A stretch of DNA of 40,634 nucleotides from Geobacter sp. UBA698. Its GTDB lineage: Bacteria > Desulfobacterota > Desulfuromonadia > Geobacterales > Pseudopelobacteraceae. Shown one piece after another: positions 34,401 to 40,634 of this stretch. Position 1 is the first letter of the stretch, and every line of letters begins with the position of its first letter. Both the position numbers and the translations under genes were made by a program. The notes beneath the pieces were generated by a model. The model saw only the letters and a program-made list of their open reading frames with translations. It had not been told where the DNA came from and ran no database searches. The DNA lies in assembly GCA_002298925.1 (NCBI GenBank), contig DBMM01000130.1, positions 6,680-47,313 of the forward strand, written 5' to 3'.

Positions 34401-37400
34401 AAGCTCCCTGACTTGGGCCGTCCTCTGTGGGATGGTTCGCCAATTGCCGGCAAGACCTTGTTGATCCAGATGGAGCAGGGGCGCGGCGACATAATACAAT
34501 TCATCCGTTTTGCCCGGATGGTCGCCGCTTCCGGCGCAAAAGTCATTGTTCGGGCAGTGCCTGAGTTGCTGTCGCTTTTGTCAACGGCTGAAGGTGTCAG
34601 TCAGGTCTATGACCAGAACGGACCTCTACCTGAATTTGATCTCCAAATTCCGGCCATGAGCCTGCCCTATGTTTTGGGAATAACCCTTGAAACGCTCCCT
34701 TCAGAACCCTATCTGCGGCCAGATCCGCAAAAGGTGGAAAAGTGGCGGAAGGAGATGCCGGATACAGGTAACTTCCGCATCGGCCTGGTCTGGCAAGGTG
34801 CCTCGGAAAACAGGGATAACCGGAATCGCTCCTGCAGCCTGGCCGCTCTTCAGACTTTGGCAGAGCTGGAGGGGTTGGAGTTCTACAGCCTGCAGATGGG
34901 GGAGGGCTCCGACCAATGCCGGTCGAAGGGCATCAAGATCATCGACCTAACCGACCGGATCAAGGATTTTGCCGATACAGCTGCCATGATCGAAAATCTG
35001 GACCTGGTCATTACCATCTGCACCGCGGTTGCCCACCTGGCCGGGGCTTTGGGCAAGCCGGTGTGGACCATGCTCCACTTTGCCTCTGACTGGCGCTGGC
35101 ACCTGGAGCGGTCCGATTCCCAGTGGTATCCCTCGATGAAGCTTTTCCGCCAGTCAGCCCCGGGTGATTGGGCCGGGGTAATCGCCATGGTGCGACAGGA
35201 ACTGTCGCAGATGTTTGACAATCCCACCTTATACAACCAGCGCGGCCTGAAAATGATGCAAAAAGGAGATCCTGCCCGGGCAGAGCTGGCTTTTGCCCAG
35301 GCCATAAAATTGGATCACACCTATGCGGAGGCCCATTGTAACCGGGGTGCGGTGTTGGATGCCCTTGGCAGAACAGATGAAGCGCTGAATTCCTATTCTT
35401 TGGCATTGCAGTACCAGCCTGATCTCCACCTGGCGTTGTTCAATATGGGCAACACCTACCGTTCCCTTAACAAGCTTGAGCAGGCCAGCGCCTGTTACCA
35501 AAGGGCCGTAGAGCTCAAGCCGGACCTGGTGCCGGCCCATCTCTGCCTGGGGGAGATTGCCAGGGAGCAGAAGAAGTTCGATCAAGCCGCCAGCCATTAT
35601 GAGCTGGTGCTCTCGGGGGACAGGTCATCCCTGGATGCCCTTCAGGGGCTGGCCGAGACCTATCAGGCTGAGGAAAGGTTCGATGATGCTATCGACGCAT
35701 ACCGGAAAGTTCTGGAAAGCCGGCCCGACCGGGCGGCGGTCTGGAACCTGTTGGGCACCGTCTACCATAGCCTGGAGAGGCTGGAGGAAGCGGAGCACTG
35801 TTATAGGCAGGCTCTGACGATTATGCCGGACCAGCCGATCATACTCAACAACCTGGGAGTGGTGCTGAATGCCAAGGGACGGCTGGATGGATCAGTTGTC
35901 GTACTTCGCCATCTGATCGAGATAAAACCTGATTATGCCGAGGGGCATTGGAATCTATCGGTGGCGCTGCTCGCCATGGGCCACTATCGTGAAGGATGGC
36001 CGGAGTTTGAGTGGCGTTTTAAAAAGTCGAATCCGGTGCCGGAACGGGAATTTGATAAACCGCGTTGGGATGGGGCTCCTCTGAATGGCAAGACAATCCT
36101 GCTGCACGCCGAACAGGGCTTTGGGGATACCATTCAGTTCGTGCGTTACATCCCTCTGGTCGCCGAACTGGGTGGCAAGGTAATAATAGAATGCCAGGTG
36201 CCGGCCTTGAAGCGCCTTTTGCAGTCCATCGCTGCCGATGCATGCCTGATAGTTGCCGGCGATCCCTTACCTGGCTTTGACTGCCATCTGCCGTTGATGT
36301 CACTTCCCCTGGTATTCGGCACCACACTTGAGACCATACCCCCACGCGTGCCATATCTTGCTGCTGATCCTGCCGATATTGAGATCTGGCGAGACCGGCT
36401 GGGTCCGAAAACCAAGTTTCGGGTGGGCTTGGTCTGGTTCGCAAAGCAGACCCAGGTTTTGAACCGCAAACGATCCTGCGCCCTGGGCACCTTCGCCCCC
36501 CTGTGGGATGTTGGCGGCGTTGAATTTCACTCAATGCAGGTTGGCATCGGTACGGATCAGCTCGAGGATTTCCGCAGGCAGCACGAGATCATCGACCTTA
36601 CCTTACAGCTGAAGGATTTTGCCGATACCGCCGCTTACATGGCCAATCTGGATCTTGTTATTACCATCGATACGGCAGTTGCCCACCTGGCCGGTGCCCT
36701 GGGCGTACCTGTCTGGGTCGTGCTCCCCCATGTGGCCGAGTGGCGTTGGCTCTGCCGGCGCGATGATAGTCCTTGGTACCCTGGCATGCGACTGTTTCGG
36801 CAACCTGCCATGGGTGATTGGCCCGGCTTGATCGGTTCTGTAGCTGGAGCATTAAAGGAGCGCGTTCAGGATCAGCTTACCGGCAATTCTGTTTCCCATC
36901 ATATCGTTGTTGGCGATGGCCGGCAAAAAACGCGCATACGGGTCGGCCTGGCTTGGTCCGGCCGACAGGACAACCCGCTCAATCGCAAGCGCAGCCTGCC
37001 TTTCCGCCTTCTGAAGCCTCTCTTCGATCTGCCGGGTATTGATTTTGTCAGTCTGCAAATCGGTGCACCGGAACCAGAGGAAGTTAATGCCCACCTTTGG
37101 GACCTCACACAGGAGATCAAGGATTTCGAAGAAACTGCGGCCCTGATGGCCAACCTCGATCTGATCATCACGATAGATACTTCGGTAGCACATCTTGCAG
37201 CTGCTTCAGGAAGACCCACCTGGGTGCTCCTCGCCCATGTTGCCGACTGGCGCTGGTCAATAGACCGAGAGGATAGTCCCTGGTATCCTGGCATAAAGCT
37301 TTTCCGACAGCCGGATCACGGCGATTGGGGCAGTGTTATTCGAGAAGTAGCGTATCGGTTGGCACAGTACTCTGGCAATCGACTGAATCGGCACGATAAC

Positions 37401-38111
37401 GACATAGCCACTGCACTGGCCAATGTTGGATATTCCCGGGAGCGTCAATTACTGGAACAGCAGCTTGAGCAAAATATGGCAATGGTACGTATGAATGCCA
37501 ACTGTCCTGATGCGCTTTTGGATGTGGGGGCTTCTCTGGCGCTTCTGGGAAGGCATGCCGAAGCAGCAGCTTCTTTCAGGCGAGTATTGGAATTGAACGC
37601 TGACCATGTTGCAGGACACCTGAACCTGGCGTATTCGCTATTAGCACTGGGTGAATATTCCGAAGGATGGCAGCACCTCCAATGGCGACTTCACAGGATT
37701 CCTGCAGGCCAGATTCCACCGTGGCCAATGCTTAGTCACGAGCAACTCGGAACACATCCACACGGTACCTCCGTGTTGGTGCACTGTGAGCAGGGCTACG
37801 GGGACACAATCCAATTTACCCGTTTTCTGCCGATGCTTGTCGAAGCCGGGTACTTGGTGATCGTAAGCTGCCAGCCACCAATGGCATCGTTGGTAGCCTC
37901 GATCCGTGGTGTGAATCAAGTAGTTCAGCATGGGGAGCAACTGCTCACCTGTGATCTGCAGGTACTGCTGCTCAGCCTGCCCAGGTTGTTCGATGCGACA
38001 CTAAAAACGCTGCCGGTTCAAATCCCGTACCTTGCCCCTCGGCAACAGCGGATTGATGCGTGGCGATGCAGGCTGGATAAAATTATTTGCCGGGGTGAAA
38101 ATATTATCTAA
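31437..38111 (+). CDS. giant tandem TPR / GT9-like glycosyltransferase (2224 residues)
   Basis: The protein is a chain of TPR stretches and GT9-like domains, each with an N-half (EQGxGDxIQFxRY) and a C-half (DTAVAHLAGAxGKPVW, SPWYPxxRLFRQ). N-half motifs lie near residues 130, 589, 1011, 1557 and 2117. C-half motifs lie near 317, 775, 1195, 1744 and 1913. Modules 1-4 are complete. Module 5 has only the C-half, and module 6 has TPRs and only the N-half, then the chain stops. TPR runs lie at about 1-100, 398-558, 852-978, 1264-1528 and 2008-2084. Module 3 has Cys for the conserved Asp (ITICTAVAH). The start is TTG 31437, because the nearby ATG at 31433 is in another frame and stops at once. No signal or TM segment is present. 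Probably a processive or multi-step cytoplasmic transferase. Confidence 0.9.
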   Translation: MKNNDCNKLFALGISCLEKQHYLEAEDCFRKVRNLAPGSVETILNLGYALDKQGRSEEALSCYEAVLAVAPENAKARYNRAIHQLRSGNIAAGFADYESRFSAIKNADNRIYTQPRWDGSQLNGRSILVYCEQGLGDAIQFSRYLPSVIKLGGQVVLEVQQPLVSLFSALSGIERVIAKSDEPPLTDCYIPLLSLPHIFGTTLDTVPPPLPHLVPDPSKVEAWRHKLADDRQFRVGLVWRGSATNPMDGDRSCPLAEFVPLLVLPGVSCYSLQVGPAADEIVSLPQAADLINLTAHLDDFSDTAALVANLDLIISVDTAVAHLAGAMGKPVWIMLVHTPDWRWMLDRDDSPWYPTARLFRQPQPGDWNSVAREIASALQIQLSSQEHGAAGAAEMPEKSFQHALADIENGNYGAAVAELRNLLLHLPDDPAILYNLGRAYEMTGQLDEARRCLRQALFQNPDNPSIWLRLGDVLLKQKSYAEAETCLQKAHELSPESVHILSLLGAALVRLNKMEGAFGCCRKMLASDPECLEAVYNLAYLQLRSGDYLAGFANFEVRFAMSSQTIDCRSYPQPRWDGSPLHGRSILVFGEQGLGDVIQFSRYIPLVAERGGKVILEIDPPLIPLFTNFPGVSRVIAKSGEPPLTDVYVQMISLPYLFGTSMDTVPASIPYIVPDAAKLADWQQLLAEVNVCRIGLVWRGNPRNPVDLERSCPLAMFSPLAGLAGVRFFSLQVGSGTAEIGLLAGGLDLVDHTARLKDLSDTAAFIANLDLVICVDTAVAHLAGAMGKPVWIMLSTAADWRWISGMHETPWYPTARLFWQERSDDWIGTIAQVKEALAQWLEQRQKDEAGDIESLYLQGCRLKENGDLDGAECCFRQITEIAPELPDPQHSLGVILQMQARSAEAVMHYKAAIAQDPCFVQALYNLANALVETGRSREAVEHARAVIKLDPTHADAHWFLGMLLLLHQEYSEGWAEYEWRWQARGFLAKLPDLGRPLWDGSPIAGKTLLIQMEQGRGDIIQFIRFARMVAASGAKVIVRAVPELLSLLSTAEGVSQVYDQNGPLPEFDLQIPAMSLPYVLGITLETLPSEPYLRPDPQKVEKWRKEMPDTGNFRIGLVWQGASENRDNRNRSCSLAALQTLAELEGLEFYSLQMGEGSDQCRSKGIKIIDLTDRIKDFADTAAMIENLDLVITICTAVAHLAGALGKPVWTMLHFASDWRWHLERSDSQWYPSMKLFRQSAPGDWAGVIAMVRQELSQMFDNPTLYNQRGLKMMQKGDPARAELAFAQAIKLDHTYAEAHCNRGAVLDALGRTDEALNSYSLALQYQPDLHLALFNMGNTYRSLNKLEQASACYQRAVELKPDLVPAHLCLGEIAREQKKFDQAASHYELVLSGDRSSLDALQGLAETYQAEERFDDAIDAYRKVLESRPDRAAVWNLLGTVYHSLERLEEAEHCYRQALTIMPDQPIILNNLGVVLNAKGRLDGSVVVLRHLIEIKPDYAEGHWNLSVALLAMGHYREGWPEFEWRFKKSNPVPEREFDKPRWDGAPLNGKTILLHAEQGFGDTIQFVRYIPLVAELGGKVIIECQVPALKRLLQSIAADACLIVAGDPLPGFDCHLPLMSLPLVFGTTLETIPPRVPYLAADPADIEIWRDRLGPKTKFRVGLVWFAKQTQVLNRKRSCALGTFAPLWDVGGVEFHSMQVGIGTDQLEDFRRQHEIIDLTLQLKDFADTAAYMANLDLVITIDTAVAHLAGALGVPVWVVLPHVAEWRWLCRRDDSPWYPGMRLFRQPAMGDWPGLIGSVAGALKERVQDQLTGNSVSHHIVVGDGRQKTRIRVGLAWSGRQDNPLNRKRSLPFRLLKPLFDLPGIDFVSLQIGAPEPEEVNAHLWDLTQEIKDFEETAALMANLDLIITIDTSVAHLAAASGRPTWVLLAHVADWRWSIDREDSPWYPGIKLFRQPDHGDWGSVIREVAYRLAQYSGNRLNRHDNDIATALANVGYSRERQLLEQQLEQNMAMVRMNANCPDALLDVGASLALLGRHAEAAASFRRVLELNADHVAGHLNLAYSLLALGEYSEGWQHLQWRLHRIPAGQIPPWPMLSHEQLGTHPHGTSVLVHCEQGYGDTIQFTRFLPMLVEAGYLVIVSCQPPMASLVASIRGVNQVVQHGEQLLTCDLQVLLLSLPRLFDATLKTLPVQIPYLAPRQQRIDAWRCRLDKIICRGENII

Positions 38112-38135
38112 AGTATTTTCCCAAACGGTCGAAAC
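38109..38135 (+). promoter_or_regulatory. sigma-28 (FliA)-type promoter of the flagellin gene
   Basis: TAAAGTAT (38109-38116), an 11-nt spacer and GTCGAAAC (38128-38135) match FliA consensus at 7/8 and 5/8. The -35 overlaps the stop codon (TAA 38109-38111) of the giant gene. It lies about 63 nt upstream of the flagellin ATG. The -10 match is partial, so this is likely but not certain. Confidence 0.6.
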
Positions 38136-38198
38136 ATTAACTAAGCGCAGAAAGCGCAACCGGTTAATTCCGGCAAACCCCAGAAAAGGAGCATCACC

Positions 38199-39014
38199 AT
38201 GGCAATCTCAGACATCTCCCTTACCGCAGGAATGAGAAACAACCTTCTTGGCCTCCAGAAAACAGCTCATCAGCTTTCCCAGACTCAGGATCGACTGAGC
38301 AGCGGCAAGAAAGTCAACACCGCTCTCGACAACCCCACCAACTTCTTTGCCGCCCAGGCAGCAAACAACCGCGCCAGCGACCTGGCTGATCGCAAAGACG
38401 GCATGAGCGAAGCCGTTCAGGCCATCAAAAGTGCCGACAACGGTATCAGCGCCATCACCGCCCTGATCCAGTCTGCTAAAGGTCTGGCAAGCGCCGCAAC
38501 CGCCACCAACGACACCCTGTCCCAGGTGACCTACGAGAGCCAGTTTGTAGCCATCCAGAGCCAGATCACAACTCTCGCCAGCGACTCCGGCTACCGCGGT
38601 ACCAACCTGTTGACCGACGGAACACTGTCAATCGAGTTCAGCCAGAAGACCGGCGACGCCAACCTGACCGTCAACGGCTTCAAATCTGACGCAAAAACTC
38701 TAGGTGTCACCAGTACTGCCAACTGGTCTACTGTTGCCAACGCAACACAGGCACTGGCAAACATGGACAACGCGCTGACCACTCTCCGCACTAAGTCTTC
38801 AACCCTGGCCAGTAACCTGTCTGTCATCACCACACGTCAGGACTTCACCAACAGCATGATCAACACCCTCCAGCAGGGTGCCGATGGTCTGACTTTGGCC
38901 GACATGAACCAGGAAGGTGCCAACATGCTGATGCTGCAAACCCGTCAGTCTCTCGGAACAACAGCTCTGAGCATGTCATCACAGGCCGCCCAGTCCGTAC
39001 TCCGTCTGTTCTAA
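38199..39014 (+). CDS. fliC: flagellin
   Basis: This is a 271-residue flagellin, short for the family. The N-terminal D0/D1 region has MAISDISLTAGMRNNLLGL, TQDRLSSGKKVN and DNPTNFFAAQA, and the C-terminal D1/D0 region has TTRQDFTNSMINTLQQG and MLMLQTRQSLGTTALSMS. The central variable part (about 150-195) is small and rich in Ser/Thr, offering possible O-glycosylation sites. It polymerises as the filament. ATG 38199 has AAGGAG 7 nt upstream. The sequence type, with FlbT and FlaF downstream, is like Alphaproteobacterial flagellins. It is the most likely substrate of the preceding glycosylation genes. Confidence 0.97.
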   Translation: MAISDISLTAGMRNNLLGLQKTAHQLSQTQDRLSSGKKVNTALDNPTNFFAAQAANNRASDLADRKDGMSEAVQAIKSADNGISAITALIQSAKGLASAATATNDTLSQVTYESQFVAIQSQITTLASDSGYRGTNLLTDGTLSIEFSQKTGDANLTVNGFKSDAKTLGVTSTANWSTVANATQALANMDNALTTLRTKSSTLASNLSVITTRQDFTNSMINTLQQGADGLTLADMNQEGANMLMLQTRQSLGTTALSMSSQAAQSVLRLF

Positions 39015-39036
39015 TCACTCTTCAGCAGCCTATGAC

Positions 39037-39066
39037 GGGGAGAGGGTAACCTCTCCCCTTTTTTTT
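39037..39066 (+). terminator. Rho-independent terminator after flagellin
   Basis: A perfect 9-bp stem (GGGGAGAGG/CCTCTCCCC) with loop GTAA is followed by eight T residues. It ends the flagellin message. Some read-through to the genes downstream is possible. Confidence 0.93.
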
Positions 39067-39076
39067 GACTCCCTTC

Positions 39077-39082
39077 AGGAGG
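39077..39082 (+). promoter_or_regulatory. strong ribosome-binding site fixing the start at 39089
   Basis: AGGAGG lies 6 nt before ATG 39089. An in-frame TTG at 39065 is inside the terminator T-run and is rejected. Confidence 0.8.
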
Positions 39083-39088
39083 CGTAGC

Positions 39089-39697
39089 ATGAAAGTTGAT
39101 GGTACTGACTCCCAAGTTGCAGCGATAGTTGCCCAGTCATCGTTAGTTAATACCAGCCTTAAGCAGCAACAGTTGTCGCAGGAACCGCAACAATCCAACA
39201 CCGCAGATAAAACAACCGACAAAATAACCATTCGGCTGGAACTCCCCAAAAACACCCTTGATACCCTCCAAAAAATAGGAAATGTCGGAGATCTGCTTAT
39301 TTCAACAGCCAGCAGTGTCCGCAAGACCAATGAGACTCTGACCTCTGGCGCAGAAATTATTGATAAGATGAAAACACAACTGGAATCGATTGTTAAAAAT
39401 TATCCGCCTTTTTTGCAGGACAGCAAAGAGCGTATTGGATTTCTCATGAGCTATAGCGGTCTTCACAAAGAAATCACCAGCCTCATGGTTCCCCCTCCCC
39501 CAGCACCCGTATATGAGAAAGTACACCATCTTTGGGAAAATCTCTTTTCGGGACAGTCCCGTACGATTCAGGTCCCACAAATTCCATCAGACGCACCCGA
39601 TTCTCACATCAAAGCGGCCGTGAAGCAGCTTGACAGTCTGAAAAATCAAGTTAACCTTGTCCAGGAAGCGATGGGCAATACGATCAAAGGACTGTAA
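39089..39697 (+). CDS. unrecognised 202-residue protein between flagellin and flbT
   Basis: This soluble protein has no signal peptide or TM segment. The N-terminus (about 1-50) is Gln/Ser/Thr-rich, the middle is helical with heptad character (NTLDTLQKIGNVGDLLIST, EIIDKMKTQLESIV), then comes a proline run (VPPPPAPV, about 136-143) and a helical tail (AVKQLDSLKNQVNLVQEAM). The stop is 1 nt before flbT, so it is co-translated with the flagellin regulators. The position suggests a flagellin chaperone, cap-related or post-transcriptional factor. No known family could be named. Confidence 0.8.
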   Translation: MKVDGTDSQVAAIVAQSSLVNTSLKQQQLSQEPQQSNTADKTTDKITIRLELPKNTLDTLQKIGNVGDLLISTASSVRKTNETLTSGAEIIDKMKTQLESIVKNYPPFLQDSKERIGFLMSYSGLHKEITSLMVPPPPAPVYEKVHHLWENLFSGQSRTIQVPQIPSDAPDSHIKAAVKQLDSLKNQVNLVQEAMGNTIKGL

Positions 39698-39698
39698 C

Positions 39699-40097
39699 AT
39701 GTCTCTGAAGCTGGCATTAAAGCCCCATGAAAGGGTCATTATCGGCGGTGTTGTTCTGCGCAATGGTTCTTCAGTTGCCCATATCCATGTGGAAAACAAG
39801 GTGCCAATCCTGCGTCAGAAGGATATCATTGCTGAAGCTGAGGCCGTTACACCCTGCAAGCGGATCTACCTGGTGATCCAGCTCATGTACATCGGTGAGG
39901 GTTTGACACCGGAACTGTCAGAACTGTACTGGAGTCTGGTACGGGATATTGTAGCCGCAGCCCCCAGCATGAAAGACTTGCTTTCCTCTATCAGCCAGTT
40001 TATTGTTAACAACGAATTCTATCTGGCACTGAAAAAAACAAAAGAACTGATTTCATACGAAGAGGAGCTACTCAGAAATGTTACAAAGCCCGCTTAA
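39699..40097 (+). CDS. flbT: flagellar biosynthesis repressor FlbT
   Basis: The 132-residue protein begins MSLKLALKPHERVIIGGVVL and carries KVPILRQKDII and AVTPCKRIYLVIQLMYI, the signature of FlbT. In Alphaproteobacteria FlbT binds the flagellin mRNA leader and controls flagellin translation or stability together with FlaF. The start at ATG 39699 was chosen over a longer TTG frame because AAAGGA lies 7 nt upstream and the family begins here. The 3' end overlaps flaF by 20 nt. The likely target is the flagellin transcript just upstream. Confidence 0.93.
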   Translation: MSLKLALKPHERVIIGGVVLRNGSSVAHIHVENKVPILRQKDIIAEAEAVTPCKRIYLVIQLMYIGEGLTPELSELYWSLVRDIVAAAPSMKDLLSSISQFIVNNEFYLALKKTKELISYEEELLRNVTKPA

Positions 40098-40455
40098 CGC
40101 CTACACCAACATGCAGAAGGAATCTCTCAGCGGCAGGGAACTGGAAGCCTCGGTGCTTTCCAGGGCAGGCATCATGCTGAAACAGGTCCAGGAGAATTGG
40201 GATGCACCTGATCGTGATCAGAAAATGCTGGAAGCAGTCAAATTCAACCAGAAAGTTTGGAGCTTTTTCCAGGCCGAGCTGTCTGATCCTGAAAACCCTC
40301 TTCCCAAAAAACTGCGTGAAGACATCCTTAACCTGAGCATCTTCATCGACAAACGTTTGTTTGAAGTAATGGCCTACCCTGACCCTGAAAAACTATCCAT
40401 CGTGATTGACATAAATTTCAATATCGCCGCCGGCCTGCGCACCAAGATGGAATAA
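40078..40455 (+). CDS. flaF: flagellar biosynthesis regulator FlaF
   Basis: The product has 125 residues with SPLNAYTNMQKESLSGRELEA, RAGIMLKQVQENW and NQKVWSFFQAEL, which match FlaF. FlaF works with FlbT as a flagellin-specific regulator or chaperone needed for flagellin synthesis and secretion in Alphaproteobacteria. The start overlaps the end of flbT by 20 nt, so the two are translationally coupled. Its presence with the short flagellin confirms that the module came as a unit. Confidence 0.93.
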   Translation: MLQSPLNAYTNMQKESLSGRELEASVLSRAGIMLKQVQENWDAPDRDQKMLEAVKFNQKVWSFFQAELSDPENPLPKKLREDILNLSIFIDKRLFEVMAYPDPEKLSIVIDINFNIAAGLRTKME

Positions 40456-40468
40456 GCAGGGACCTGGG

Positions 40469-40505
40469 ACTTGGGACCGGTAACGTCATGTTACCGGTCC
40501 CAAGT
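40469..40505 (+). terminator. long hairpin after flaF, probable terminator
   Basis: A perfect 16-bp inverted repeat (ACTTGGGACCGGTAAC and its complement) with a 5-nt loop lies between convergent flaF and the minus-strand ilvA-like gene. There is no T-run on either side, so it may act as a bidirectional terminator or mRNA-protecting hairpin, or be a dispersed palindromic repeat. Confidence 0.5.
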
Positions 40506-40526
40506 TCCCCATCCCGGTCACATTGA

Positions 40527-40634
40527 TCACTCCACCGTCAGGCTGTACCCTTTCCCCTCCAGATAGCCAACAATCTCCTTGATATGCTCATAACCCCGGG
40601 TTTCCAGCTCGAGGGACACGTCTGTTCTGCCCAG
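40527..40634 (-). CDS. ilvA: threonine ammonia-lyase C-terminal ACT segment, N-terminal part outside window
   Basis: The minus strand reads open from the window edge to TGA at 40529-40527, giving 35 residues with LGRTDVSLELETRGYEHI and KEIVGYLEGKGYSL. This matches the last strand-helix-strand of the ACT-type regulatory domain in Geobacter-like biosynthetic/catabolic threonine ammonia-lyases (threonine dehydratase). The enzyme makes 2-oxobutanoate for isoleucine synthesis. The call rests on a short stretch, so another ACT-domain protein is possible. It is convergent with flaF and unrelated to flagella. Confidence 0.6.
   Translation of the reverse strand: MGRTDVSLELETRGYEHIKEIVGYLEGKGYSLTVE

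Noticed and set aside
31437..38111. Assembly artefact or simple tandem DNA duplication
   Set aside because: The modules differ markedly at residue level and in TPR length, so they are old duplications and not a collapsed or duplicated read.
39065..39088. TTG start for the gene after flagellin
   Set aside because: It lies in the T-run of the terminator; AGGAGG points to ATG 39089.
39657..39698. Longer start for flbT
   Set aside because: It would overlap the preceding gene and add residues not found in FlbT; ATG 39699 has a proper site.
1..40634. CRISPR arrays, tRNA or rRNA genes, insertion sequences
   Set aside because: No regularly spaced short repeats, cloverleaf-type sequence, transposase motifs or terminal inverted repeats were seen on reading both strands.

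Overview
The window looks like part of a Desulfuromonadia/Geobacterales-type bacterium. GC is high in most genes (about 60% in a hand-counted line at 33241-33300). It carries a HAMP histidine kinase paired with an NtrC-type sigma-54 activator, an Omp85-type outer-membrane protein and an IlvA-like ACT domain. The taxonomic call is inference only. The flagellin with FlbT and FlaF downstream is of a kind best known from Alphaproteobacteria.

Layout. At 1-1121 (minus) is a truncated Omp85/BamA-superfamily barrel protein. At 1269-4112 (plus) is a two-component system, followed 2 nt later by a TPR/GT9-like glycosyltransferase (4115-5491), a CatB-like acetyltransferase (5534-6085) and an acyl carrier protein (6092-6313). 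A good sigma-28-like promoter (6414-6440) precedes a TPR protein with a beta-rich C-terminus (6481-7713). From 7789 to 38111 every confidently called gene points the same way, with short gaps. These are TPR scaffolds, glycosyltransferases (GT4, GT4-GT2 fusion, GT-A-like, GT41/OGT, GT9-like), a nucleotide-sugar dehydrogenase, about eight methyltransferase domains and three radical-SAM proteins. They end in a 2224-residue protein made of serial TPR/GT9-like modules. Its stop codon overlaps the sigma-28-like promoter of the flagellin gene (38199-39014). A terminator, an unrecognised 202-residue gene, flbT and flaF follow. The right edge (40527-40634, minus) is the C-terminus of a threonine ammonia-lyase.

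Interpretation. The block is best read as a flagellin (or flagellum-linked surface) glycosylation island. No Maf-type flagellin glycosyltransferase is visible. TPR-bearing GT41 and GT9-like enzymes are the candidates for protein glycosylation. The methyltransferases, radical-SAM enzymes, acetyltransferase/ACP and sugar dehydrogenase would tailor the glycan. The two sigma-28-like promoters tie the first scaffold gene and the flagellin to the same late-flagellar timing.

Most unusual features: the giant enzyme with five N-halves and five C-halves of one GT9-like domain, where two halves are orphaned; a degenerate copy of that domain fused to a radical-SAM/SPASM enzyme; a B12-radical-SAM protein fused to two methyltransferase domains across an apparent composition break; and an OGT fused to a methyltransferase. 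Two AT-rich patches (about 12.0-14.95 kb and 19.28-20.85 kb) suggest mosaic acquisition.
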